Below, piece by piece: positions 1 to 5,819 of a stretch of DNA of 5,819 nucleotides. Numbering within the stretch: position 1 is the first letter of the stretch; each line of letters starts with the position of its first letter. The DNA is from Acinetobacter sp. (GTDB taxonomy: Bacteria; Pseudomonadota; Gammaproteobacteria; Pseudomonadales; Moraxellaceae): the NCBI GenBank assembly GCA_030523805.1, contig JAUNHS010000104.1, forward strand, positions 1 through 5,819, in the 5' to 3' direction. The position numbers and the translations under genes are program-made. The notes beneath the pieces are model-generated. The model was given only the letters and a program-made list of their open reading frames with translations. It ran no database searches and was not told the origin of the DNA.

Positions 1-2
1 GC

Positions 3-29
3 ATTTAAACATTTTAACCACGTTTAAAT
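3..29. repeat. Short AT-rich inverted repeat across the der stop
   Basis: ATTTAAAC (3-10) and GTTTAAAT (22-29) are perfect inverted arms of eight bases with an 11-base spacer that contains the der stop codon. Each arm has one G-C pair only, and the sequence beyond is outside the window, so a terminator role cannot be judged. It may be chance. Confidence 0.3.
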
Positions 30-1426
30 TTCTTTTCTGCCTTTTTGAATTTTTGAATATAACGACGACGACGTGCTGCCACTTTTTCATCGACTTGTGA
101 TTTACGCCCTTCAAATGGATTATCCGACGTTTTAAACTCAATTTTTACAGGCGTACCTTCAAGTTTATACACTTTACGGAATACATTTTCCAAATAACGA
201 CGATAATCCGCAGGTGTTTTATCCACTTTATTACCATGAATGACGATGGTTGGTGGATTTTGCCCGCCCATGTGAGCATAACGCATTTTAATCATACGCC
301 CTGCCACTTTTGGTGGTGCGTGATTATCGGTTGCATCATTCAAAATTTGCGTTAATTTTGATGGTGTAACTTTTAAAGTTGCCGAATCATAAGCACGATG
401 AATAGACGGATATAAATCGCCCACGCCTGTGCCGTGCAATGCCGAAATTAAATGGATTCTCGCCCAAGGAATAAACTCAAAACGACGATCAATTGCTTCT
501 TTGACCAATTTACGCTCATATTCGCTCATGCCGTCCCATTTATTGATGGCAATCACTAAGGCACGCCCAGCTTCTAAAGCATAGCCGATTAAGTGCAAAT
601 CTTGCTCTACAATGCCTTCTCGTGCATCAAGCACCACGACCACAACGTGTGCATCTTTAATTGCTTGCAAGGTTTTAACCACAGAGAATTTCTCAATGGT
701 ATCATCTACCTTGCCTTTACGACGCACCCCTGCGGTATCAATCAACGTATATTGGCGTTCGTTGCGTTCATAAGGAATGTAAATACTGTCTCGTGTCGTG
801 CCTGCCATATCAAACACCACCACACGCTCTTCACCCAATAAACGATTGACCAATGTAGATTTACCCACATTCGGACGACCAATCACTGCCAAACGCAAAC
901 CAGTATTTTGGTCATGCAATTCAGGATTTTCATCTTCAGGCACATCTTCCAGCACTTCTTCAAGCATTTGAGCAACACCACGCCCATGACTTGCTGCAAC
1001 GTGAATTGGTTCGCCAAAGCCTAATTTGAAAAATTCCACGACCGCTGCTTCAGCGTGAACGCCATCAACTTTATTGGCAACCAAATATACTTTTTTGCCT
1101 AAAGTACGCAATTCACGTGCAATTTGTTCATCAGATGCCAACAAACCTGCACGAGCATCTACGATAAACAGTACAATATCGGCTTCGTGAATGGCAGTTT
1201 TAGATTGTTCTGCCATGTAAGCGTCAATGCCGTTTTCACTTTCGCCAATACCGCCTGTATCCACCACAATAAAAGATTTATTGTTATAAATGGCATCGCC
1301 ATATTTACGGTCTCGGGTCAAACCTGCAAAATCCGCCACCAAAGCATCACGGCTTTTGGTAATTTGGTTAAACAGTGTTGATTTACCAACATTAGGACGA
1401 CCAATTAAGGCCAAAACTGGTTTCAT
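14..1426 (-). CDS. der: Ribosome-assembly GTPase Der (EngA), tandem G domains
   Basis: This is a 470-residue protein of the usual length for Der, an essential GTPase that binds the 50S subunit and acts late in its assembly. Two G domains are visible. The first has a P-loop GRPNVGKS at 9-16, DTGG at 56-59 and NKVD at 118-121. The second has GRPNVGKS at 183-190, DTAG at 230-233, NKWD at 295-298 and SAL at 328-330. A KH-like domain follows at about 353-434 and a very basic tail at 441-470, which fits rRNA contact. An acidic linker (about 159-170) joins the G domains. The ATG lies three bases after the bamB stop. GGAAG, nine bases upstream inside the bamB end, is the likely ribosome binding site, so der is probably co-transcribed and perhaps translationally coupled with bamB. 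All nucleotide-binding motifs are intact. The sequence strongly resembles Acinetobacter Der from memory. Confidence 0.98.
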   Translation of the reverse strand: MKPVLALIGRPNVGKSTLFNQITKSRDALVADFAGLTRDRKYGDAIYNNKSFIVVDTGGIGESENGIDAYMAEQSKTAIHEADIVLFIVDARAGLLASDEQIARELRTLGKKVYLVANKVDGVHAEAAVVEFFKLGFGEPIHVAASHGRGVAQMLEEVLEDVPEDENPELHDQNTGLRLAVIGRPNVGKSTLVNRLLGEERVVVFDMAGTTRDSIYIPYERNERQYTLIDTAGVRRKGKVDDTIEKFSVVKTLQAIKDAHVVVVVLDAREGIVEQDLHLIGYALEAGRALVIAINKWDGMSEYERKLVKEAIDRRFEFIPWARIHLISALHGTGVGDLYPSIHRAYDSATLKVTPSKLTQILNDATDNHAPPKVAGRMIKMRYAHMGGQNPPTIVIHGNKVDKTPADYRRYLENVFRKVYKLEGTPVKIEFKTSDNPFEGRKSQVDEKVAARRRRYIQKFKKAEKKFKRG

Positions 1427-1429
1427 AAA

Positions 1430-2590
1430 TTAGAACTTCCACACGCTAATATCGCCACTACTACTGCTGACAATCAATTTATCGCCATCAACCGTTAGGT
1501 TTTTAATTGCACCTTTGGCTTTGGCACGACCGATAAATTCACCAGTTTCAGCATTGATGATATGCAAAATTCCATCAAGATCACCGACAACCAATACGCC
1601 ATTGAACCATACAGGATTGCTCAATTTACGACGTAATAATTGCTCATTGACCCATAATTCACGACCTGTAGCAAGGTGATATGCTGCCAATTTACCATTG
1701 CTTGCACTGACAAATACACGCTCTTTGCCATCAGTTGCAGGGCTTTGTGAACTGCTAATATCTACGAGCCATTCTTGGCGTTGCGTTACCAAATTGGTGC
1801 GTGCCAATTGCCCTTGAAAGCCTGTGGTAATTAATGCTTGCTCAGCTGGTAAATAAATTGGCTCACCATCTACATCAATCAAACGGTTAATTTGTGAACG
1901 CCCACTACTTTCTGCCGCACGGAATTGTGTCGCTACCAAACCAGTCAAGCTATCTAAAACATAAACTTGTCCAGAGCTTGATGCAACCAATACTTGACGT
2001 TGGTCTAAAGCAATCGGCTTCGCTTGACCACGCAAACTAAATTCTACATCAGCCAGTTTATATGCCCACAGCTTTTGCCCGCTTTCCAAAGAATGACCGT
2101 AAACCGTGCCGTCATTGCTTAAAGTAACTACAGTTGTATTTACAATCAACGATGGTGTTAAAACTGCCGATGCAATTTGTGCTGTCCAACGTACTTCGCC
2201 AGTTTGCTGATTTAAAGCAAAAATTTGTCCATCAGCATTTGCGACAATCACTGCACCATTTTTAACTTCTACGCCTGCGGTTAAGCCTTTTTTAGATACA
2301 CGATTTTGCCATACACGTTGCTTGCCTTGGTATGCAGATACTTCGCCTTTACGATCTACAATATAATCCACGCCAGCAAGCGATTGCATACGCAAACCTA
2401 AACGGTCATCATTTTTGTACGATGATGTGCTATAACTCGCCACTTCGTGCAATGCAATTTGCACATGCTCTAATTTTTGCAATGGTAATGGTTTTGTTTC
2501 TGCAACAATGGCTTTATTTTTGCTCGCACAACCAACGGCAAGCACACTTGTTAAAGCCAAAGCAATCACTGTTAATTTTTTATTGATCAT
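1430..2590 (-). CDS. bamB: Outer-membrane protein assembly lipoprotein BamB
   Basis: This 386-residue protein is the beta-propeller lipoprotein of the BAM complex, which helps BamA fold outer-membrane proteins. A signal peptide with basic residues KK (4-5) and a hydrophobic core (6-19) ends in a lipobox A-V-G-C, giving lipidated Cys21. Residue +2 is Ala rather than Asp, which fits outer-membrane sorting. Repeated propeller-blade motifs of the PQQ type are visible, in which G-x-(I/V/L)-x-A/V is followed by TG-x-x-x-W. They occur at 120-135, 160-175, 206-217, 298-313 and 339-354, and a closing strand is at 378-386. The segment INRLIDVDGEP (234-244) matches the conserved loop region that E. coli BamB uses to contact BamA. 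The ATG overlaps the yfgM stop by four bases (ATGA), and AGGA lies 11 bases upstream, so translation may be coupled to yfgM. Neighbouring yfgM and der are the family's standard partners. Confidence 0.96.
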   Translation of the reverse strand: MINKKLTVIALALTSVLAVGCASKNKAIVAETKPLPLQKLEHVQIALHEVASYSTSSYKNDDRLGLRMQSLAGVDYIVDRKGEVSAYQGKQRVWQNRVSKKGLTAGVEVKNGAVIVANADGQIFALNQQTGEVRWTAQIASAVLTPSLIVNTTVVTLSNDGTVYGHSLESGQKLWAYKLADVEFSLRGQAKPIALDQRQVLVASSSGQVYVLDSLTGLVATQFRAAESSGRSQINRLIDVDGEPIYLPAEQALITTGFQGQLARTNLVTQRQEWLVDISSSQSPATDGKERVFVSASNGKLAAYHLATGRELWVNEQLLRRKLSNPVWFNGVLVVGDLDGILHIINAETGEFIGRAKAKGAIKNLTVDGDKLIVSSSSGDISVWKF

Positions 2591-3336
2591 TTCTGTTCTG
2601 TTCCTGTTGATTGAGTAGGTGCTGTATTCGCAGCTGCTGTAGTTTCAGCTTCCGTTGGCATAACGATTGGACGTGGAATATTTGGCTCTTCAACCAATAC
2701 ACCTACACTTTCCAATTTCATACGCAAAATGGCACTGTCTTGTTCACGTTTTAGCAATGCTTGCCATGCTGCTTCATAGGCTTTTTTTGCTGCTGTTGTA
2801 TCATTTTTAGCAACATAAATATCGCCTTTACGCTCTTCTTTGCTTGCAGTAAATTCTGCAACAGTAATACCATCTAAAGTCGCCAAAGCATCATCAAATT
2901 TATTTTGTGCCGCTTGAGCATTTGCCAAACGTAATTTTGCAATCGCTACCAAGCCTGCATCATCACTTTTAGAATTTGCCACTTGTGCCAATGCTTTTTC
3001 AGCCGCTGCATAATCTTGACGTAAATACGCCTGCTGAGCAATCACTAACTGTGCTTGAATCGCATGAGCAGAATCAGCCGCTTGTTGCGAAATTTTATCC
3101 GCAGTACCAGCAAAACCTGACAATGCTGTAGTCGTATCCAATTTTACCGTATCTTGCATTAATTGCTGTAATTGTGCCGTATGTGTTGCAGCTGTAGCCG
3201 CTTGGTTGCTCTGCCAATAGCTCCAACCACCATAGCCCACAACGGCAATGAAGATACCACCAAATAACCAACTACCATATTGCTTAAAAAAAGCACGCAT
3301 TTTTTCAATTTGTTCTGCTTCGTTTACGCTGCTCAT
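2587..3336 (-). CDS. yfgM: YfgM-family Sec-associated membrane TPR protein
   Basis: The chosen ATG at 3336 gives 249 residues. It has a strong GAGAGG six bases upstream, while the in-frame ATG at 3375 has no Shine-Dalgarno and would only add a polar 13-residue extension. A short N-terminus with K12, R14 and K18 precedes one hydrophobic segment at about 21-41. This predicts a single-pass protein with its N-terminus in the cytoplasm and a periplasmic body. That body (about 50-215) is Ala- and Gln-rich helical repeat sequence of the TPR_21 type, such as residues 101-118 and 144-156. In E. coli, YfgM binds the SecYEG translocon with the chaperone PpiD and takes part in handling exported proteins; the role here is inferred from family and position. 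The tail (about 216-249) is Pro/Thr/Ala-rich and probably disordered. The protein is longer than the roughly 206-residue E. coli version. The stop codon overlaps the bamB start. Confidence 0.9.
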   Translation of the reverse strand: MSSVNEAEQIEKMRAFFKQYGSWLFGGIFIAVVGYGGWSYWQSNQAATAATHTAQLQQLMQDTVKLDTTTALSGFAGTADKISQQAADSAHAIQAQLVIAQQAYLRQDYAAAEKALAQVANSKSDDAGLVAIAKLRLANAQAAQNKFDDALATLDGITVAEFTASKEERKGDIYVAKNDTTAAKKAYEAAWQALLKREQDSAILRMKLESVGVLVEEPNIPRPIVMPTEAETTAAANTAPTQSTGTEQK

Positions 3337-3342
3337 GCCTAA

Positions 3343-3348
3343 CCTCTC
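3343..3348 (-). promoter_or_regulatory. Ribosome binding site of yfgM (decides start)
   Basis: GAGAGG is read on the minus strand, six bases before the ATG at 3336. It supports that start over the in-frame ATG at 3375, which is preceded only by an A-run. Confidence 0.75.
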
Positions 3349-3354
3349 GTTGTT

Positions 3355-3371
3355 TGGATTGTCGCAATCCA
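3355..3371 (-). other. Perfect hairpin in the yfgM leader
   Basis: A seven-base perfect inverted repeat (TGGATTG / CAATCCA) encloses a three-base loop, 18 bases upstream of the yfgM start and 7 bases before its ribosome binding site. Six T residues follow on the plus strand (3375-3380), so it resembles a terminator only in the plus direction, where there is no gene to end. On the transcribed minus strand the A-run precedes the stem, so it is more plausibly a leader structure or chance. Confidence 0.35.
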
Positions 3372-3390
3372 TCATTTTTTGTGCGATAAA

Positions 3391-3408
3391 TCATCAATCG
3401 CTTGATGA
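3391..3408 (-). other. Hairpin with GNRA-type loop between hisS and yfgM
   Basis: Read on the minus strand, TCATCAA and TTGATGA form a seven-base perfect stem around a GCGA loop, a member of the stable GNRA tetraloop class. It starts 32 bases after the hisS stop and is followed by TTTATCG. The stem has only two G-C pairs and the T-tract is just three bases, so it is at best a weak or partial terminator that would let transcripts continue into yfgM. An RNA-processing or mRNA 3'-end-protecting role is equally possible. The rest of this 104-base gap (3337-3440) shows no clear promoter. Confidence 0.35.
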
Positions 3409-3440
3409 ATTACTACAATTTTATTTACCAATGTACACGA

Positions 3441-4733
3441 TTATACGCCAAATGCGTGTATAAAGTATGTGGCTAATTCTTTACACTGTACAATACTTTG
3501 CTCGCCTGTTGCCAATGTTTTCACGGCAACGCTTTGCTCTTGCCATTCACGCTCGCCCAAAATCACCGCACACACCGCACCTGACTGATCCGCTTTTTTC
3601 ATTTGGTTCTTCATGCTGCCTTGTGAACCTGTTTTTAAGCGAATTTTCTTGCCTTGTGCTTCAAACTCATTGCGTAATTGTTCAGCTAAAACAAGGGCTT
3701 GTGATTGATACGCAGGCTCTGCCAATAAAAACACATCACATTCACGGTCTTGCTGTTGGTTTAATTGTTGCTCAAGTAACAACAATAAACGCTCCATACC
3801 CATAGCAAAACCAACCGCAGGCACGGATTGTTCAGGCTTGCCTTTTAATTGACCAACCAAGCCATCATAACGTCCACCTGCACACACCGTGCCTTGCGAA
3901 CCGAGATGCGTTGTTGTCCATTCAAATACAGTTTTATTGTAATAGTCCAAACCACGCACCAATTTTTGATTAATCACAAAATCAATCCCTGCTTGGCGTA
4001 AGTAATCTTGTAATTGATTAAAATGGTCTAAACTGTCTTGCTGTAAAAAGTCGTGCAATTTCGGGGCATTTTCCAAAATCTTTTGCGTACTTTCAATTTT
4101 ACTATCCAAAATGCGTAATGGATTGGTGGTTAAACGGCGTTGGCTATCTTCATCTAACGCATCTTTATGCTGATTTAAAAATTCCACCAAAGCATTGCGA
4201 TAAGCGGTGCGTTCGTCCATTTCGCCTAAAGTATTTAATTCTAATTGCACCTTGTCAGCTACGCCCATACGCTGCCATAAACGTGCCGTCAGTAAAATTA
4301 ATTCCGCATCAATATCAGGCGTTGAAACGCCAAATGTTTCCACACCAAATTGATGAAATTGACGATAACGCCCTTTTTGTGGCTTTTCATAACGGAACAT
4401 CGGGCCGATATACCATACTCTTGGCGTAGCACCACGCAATAAATTATGCTCCAACATAGCACGCACACAACCTGCCGTGCCTTCTGGGCGTAATGTCAGA
4501 CTTTCAGGCGTTTGTCCTTTATCAAAAAAGGTGTACATTTCTTTTTCAACAATATCGGTCGCATCACCAATGGCACGCTTGAATAAGCCCGTTTGCTCCA
4601 CAATCGGTAAACGGATTTGTTGATAGCCGTAACTGTCCATCAAATCGGCTAATGCCTGCTCTAAACGTCGCCATGCAGGCGTTTGTGTTGGTAAGGTATC
4701 GTTAAAACCTTTAATGGCTTGAATGGTACTCAT
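3441..4733 (-). CDS. hisS: Histidine-tRNA ligase (histidyl-tRNA synthetase)
   Basis: This 430-residue class II aminoacyl-tRNA synthetase charges tRNA-His with histidine using ATP, in the cytoplasm and usually as a homodimer. The N-terminus carries the family start (GFNDTLP at 9-15). Motif 2 spans 113-130 ([18 protein letters not shown]) and holds the ATP-binding arginine. The histidine-specific HisA motif is at 258-272 ([15 protein letters not shown]), with R260 corresponding to the catalytic arginine near position 259 in E. coli. HisB is at 285-293 (AGGRYDGLV), and motif 3 is GFAMGMERL at 308-316. The C-terminal anticodon-binding domain covers about 332-424. Length is normal and all motifs are intact. 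The ATG is preceded by only a weak GTGAG, six bases away. In related genomes hisS directly follows ispG; here a Uma2-like gene intervenes, leaving a 48-base gap that may contain its own promoter. Confidence 0.98.
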   Translation of the reverse strand: MSTIQAIKGFNDTLPTQTPAWRRLEQALADLMDSYGYQQIRLPIVEQTGLFKRAIGDATDIVEKEMYTFFDKGQTPESLTLRPEGTAGCVRAMLEHNLLRGATPRVWYIGPMFRYEKPQKGRYRQFHQFGVETFGVSTPDIDAELILLTARLWQRMGVADKVQLELNTLGEMDERTAYRNALVEFLNQHKDALDEDSQRRLTTNPLRILDSKIESTQKILENAPKLHDFLQQDSLDHFNQLQDYLRQAGIDFVINQKLVRGLDYYNKTVFEWTTTHLGSQGTVCAGGRYDGLVGQLKGKPEQSVPAVGFAMGMERLLLLLEQQLNQQQDRECDVFLLAEPAYQSQALVLAEQLRNEFEAQGKKIRLKTGSQGSMKNQMKKADQSGAVCAVILGEREWQEQSVAVKTLATGEQSIVQCKELATYFIHAFGV

Positions 4734-4748
4734 TTTTTACTCACTAAA

Positions 4749-4778
4749 ATTCTATAGCATTATTCACATAAATGTTTA
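4749..4778 (-). promoter_or_regulatory. Possible sigma-70 promoter for hisS
   Basis: On the minus strand, TAAACA (4773-4778, four of six matches to the -35 consensus) is separated by 18 bases from TAGAAT (4749-4754, five of six matches to the -10 consensus). It lies 15 bases upstream of the hisS ATG. The region is AT-rich, so chance matches are easy, and such a promoter would leave only a very short leader. It would make sense as a supply of hisS transcript independent of ispG and the inserted gene. Confidence 0.3.
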
Positions 4779-4781
4779 AAA

Positions 4782-5375
4782 TTACTGACGATTTAACACC
4801 ACATCTTGATAAATATCATTGACAGTCAAAGTCAAGCCAATACTTTTAAACTCAAAATGCTCATGTTCTCTAAATACACGCTCTTGCCAAGTATCATGAT
4901 GACGAGTATAAAGCGTTATCAATTTTTGACTTTGTTCAATATAACAAATTTCTTGAATACTTGGCTGATTTTTATAAATCGGCAATTTAATTTCCAAATC
5001 TTCCTTTTTGGTTGATTTAGAAAACACTTCGCCTACAATCACAGGCTTTTTACTCGCACACGTTACCGAAAAATCAGGCTGAAATTTATTACTACTATCA
5101 AACTCTATTGCCATTTCAAAATGAAATTTACAGCGAATACCATTTTGACGGAAATGCAAACGAATATGGTCGCTAAAATTCAGTAAAATGTCATTATGCG
5201 TTTCGCTTGCATTAGACATTTGAATAATTTGACCATTCAACAAATAGTAATTTTGCTCATCACTCTGCTGTAAAAACTCTTCAAAATCTTGCACTGTACA
5301 TTTTTTGACAAAAGTTTTACGCTCTTGTTGCTGGTCAAATAATACGAAATTGATAGGGAGTGTTAATGTCGTCAT
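4782..5375 (-). CDS. Uma2/DUF820-type putative PD-(D/E)XK endonuclease
   Basis: The ATG at 5375 follows a near-ideal AAGGAG by six bases and lies 40 bases after the ispG stop, giving 197 residues. The layout matches Uma2/DUF820 (Pfam PF05685), a widespread restriction-endonuclease-fold family of mostly unknown function. It begins MTTLTLP, then has YYLLNGQIIQM (43-53) in place of the usual YELIDGEI-x-M, and H60 in the following helix. QPD at 99-101 supplies the likely catalytic D101. The strand IVGEVFSKST (113-122), with E116, stands where the family has VIEVLSPST, and K130 and Y134 match its K-x-x-x-Y. The presumed metal and catalytic residues are therefore present, but the EYWIVDP strand is divergent (EICYIEQ, 142-148). 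There is no signal peptide or membrane segment, so it is probably cytoplasmic. G+C is about 32-33% by hand count, well below its neighbours, suggesting horizontal gain. Its substrate and role are unknown, and no methylase, antitoxin or immunity partner is visible. Confidence 0.8.
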   Translation of the reverse strand: MTTLTLPINFVLFDQQQERKTFVKKCTVQDFEEFLQQSDEQNYYLLNGQIIQMSNASETHNDILLNFSDHIRLHFRQNGIRCKFHFEMAIEFDSSNKFQPDFSVTCASKKPVIVGEVFSKSTKKEDLEIKLPIYKNQPSIQEICYIEQSQKLITLYTRHHDTWQERVFREHEHFEFKSIGLTLTVNDIYQDVVLNRQ

Positions 5376-5381
5376 TTCTCT

Positions 5382-5387
5382 CTCCTT
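5382..5387 (-). promoter_or_regulatory. Ribosome binding site of the Uma2-like gene (decides start)
   Basis: AAGGAG on the minus strand sits six bases before the ATG at 5375 and is the strongest Shine-Dalgarno in the window. It fixes this start. An open frame continues upstream to 5507 but would run into the ispG coding region in another frame. Confidence 0.85.
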
Positions 5388-5415
5388 TACAATTTTCCAA
5401 TGAATGTTAAGTCTT

Positions 5416-5819
5416 TCAAATCGCTGATGATACTCTGATAATCTCTTTCGCTTTGGCATCTTCAATATCTTTGACACGCTGACGCACCATGGCTTCAACT
5501 TCATCAACTAATTGATTGGTATCAATTAAATGACTTTTTTCGCCATTACGATACACCAACGAACGTGGACTTGCTCCCACCACGCCAATATCGGCTTCTT
5601 TGGCTTCGCCTGGCCCATTCACTTTACAGCCAATCACGGACACGTCCATCGGCACACGCACATCTTCCAAACGCTCTTCTAACATCTGCATGGCTTTAAT
5701 CACGTTAAATTCTTGACGTGAACAGCTCGGACAAGCGATAAAATTAATGCCATTAGAACGCAAGCTCAACGATTTTAAAATATCAAAACCGATTTTAATT
5801 TCTTCTTCAGGCTCTGCTG
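5416..5819 (-). CDS. ispG: IspG, HMBPP synthase, C-terminal part (cut by window edge)
   Basis: The frame is open to the window edge, and 133 C-terminal codons plus two bases are present. IspG (GcpE), a cytoplasmic iron-sulfur enzyme, converts methylerythritol cyclodiphosphate to hydroxymethylbutenyl diphosphate, the penultimate step of the MEP isoprenoid pathway. The fragment begins [17 protein letters not shown], a segment well conserved with E. coli IspG. It carries the [4Fe-4S] ligands: CPSC (C29 and C32 of the fragment), GC (C64) and the Glu of NGPGE (E71), which acts as the fourth ligand in this family. No start codon for the real gene lies in the window; the TTG at 5767-5769 is an internal Leu codon. 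The C-terminus ends in a charged helix. Stop is TGA at 5416-5418, with the Uma2-like gene starting 40 bases on. Normally hisS follows directly. Confidence 0.96.
   Translation of the reverse strand, partial: AEPEEEIKIGFDILKSLSLRSNGINFIACPSCSRQEFNVIKAMQMLEERLEDVRVPMDVSVIGCKVNGPGEAKEADIGVVGASPRSLVYRNGEKSHLIDTNQLVDEVEAMVRQRVKDIEDAKAKEIIRVSSAI

Noticed and set aside
593..841. Plus-strand open frame antisense to der
   Set aside because: It lies wholly opposite conserved G-domain sequence, has a Cys/His-rich composition typical of antisense translation, and has no ribosome binding site or family resemblance. The same holds for 1124-1381.
2332..2586. Plus-strand open frame antisense to the bamB 5' end
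   Set aside because: Its hydrophobic stretch is the reverse image of the bamB signal region; there is no recognisable domain or start signal.
3355..3380. Intrinsic terminator in the plus direction (stem plus six T)
   Set aside because: No plus-strand gene is present to be terminated, and the stem has only three G-C pairs.
3467..3805. Plus-strand open frames antisense to hisS (also 4118-4429)
   Set aside because: They are opposite well-conserved HisS coding sequence and resemble nothing known. A true overlapping gene would need independent evidence.
5376..5415. Promoter in front of the Uma2-like gene
   Set aside because: A TTGAAA hexamer overlaps the ispG stop, but no acceptable -10 box occurs at 16-18 bases, so read-through from ispG is more likely.
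4734..5415. Insertion-sequence ends or target duplications flanking the Uma2-like gene
   Set aside because: I compared the two flanking gaps (4734-4781 and 5376-5415) by eye and found no convincing terminal inverted repeats or direct repeats.
5376..5507. Upstream extension of the Uma2-like frame to 5507
   Set aside because: It would overlap the conserved ispG C-terminus in another frame, and the perfect AAGGAG six bases before the ATG at 5375 marks the real start.
5416..5769. A short stand-alone gene starting at TTG 5767-5769
   Set aside because: The same frame continues without a stop to the window edge and matches IspG upstream of that codon, so this is an internal Leu of a gene cut by the edge.

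Overview
All supported genes in this window lie on the minus strand and form one dense co-directional block. In transcription order, from high to low coordinates, they are ispG (3' part only), a Uma2/DUF820-type gene, hisS, yfgM, bamB and der. The order ispG-hisS-yfgM-bamB-der is a conserved housekeeping cluster of gammaproteobacteria, known in E. coli and Acinetobacter. The Der and HisS sequences look closest, from memory of the families, to Acinetobacter and other Moraxellaceae. Hand-counted samples of the core genes give roughly 43-50% G+C, which fits that family. The genus cannot be fixed without a database search.

Layout: 5416-5819 holds the C-terminal 133 codons of ispG (isoprenoid precursor synthesis), cut by the window edge. 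4782-5375 holds a 197-residue protein with the layout of the Uma2/DUF820 putative endonuclease family. It is clearly AT-richer (about 32-33% by hand count) and is not part of the classical cluster. 4734-4781 is a 48-base gap with a possible weak promoter for hisS. 3441-4733 is hisS. 3337-3440 is a 104-base gap with two small perfect hairpins. 2587-3336 is yfgM, whose stop overlaps the bamB start by four bases. 1430-2590 is bamB, followed after three bases by der (14-1426).

Functionally, the block joins unrelated essential or near-essential jobs: isoprenoid synthesis (IspG), tRNA-His charging (HisS), help for proteins leaving the Sec translocon (YfgM), outer-membrane protein assembly (BamB) and 50S ribosome maturation (Der). 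YfgM and BamB both act in the periplasm on exported proteins, and their coding regions overlap.

I see no tRNA, rRNA, CRISPR array, insertion sequence or convincing terminator. No undescribed multi-gene system is evident. The one accessory signal is the Uma2-like gene set between ispG and hisS. The plus strand carries only chance open frames antisense to these genes.
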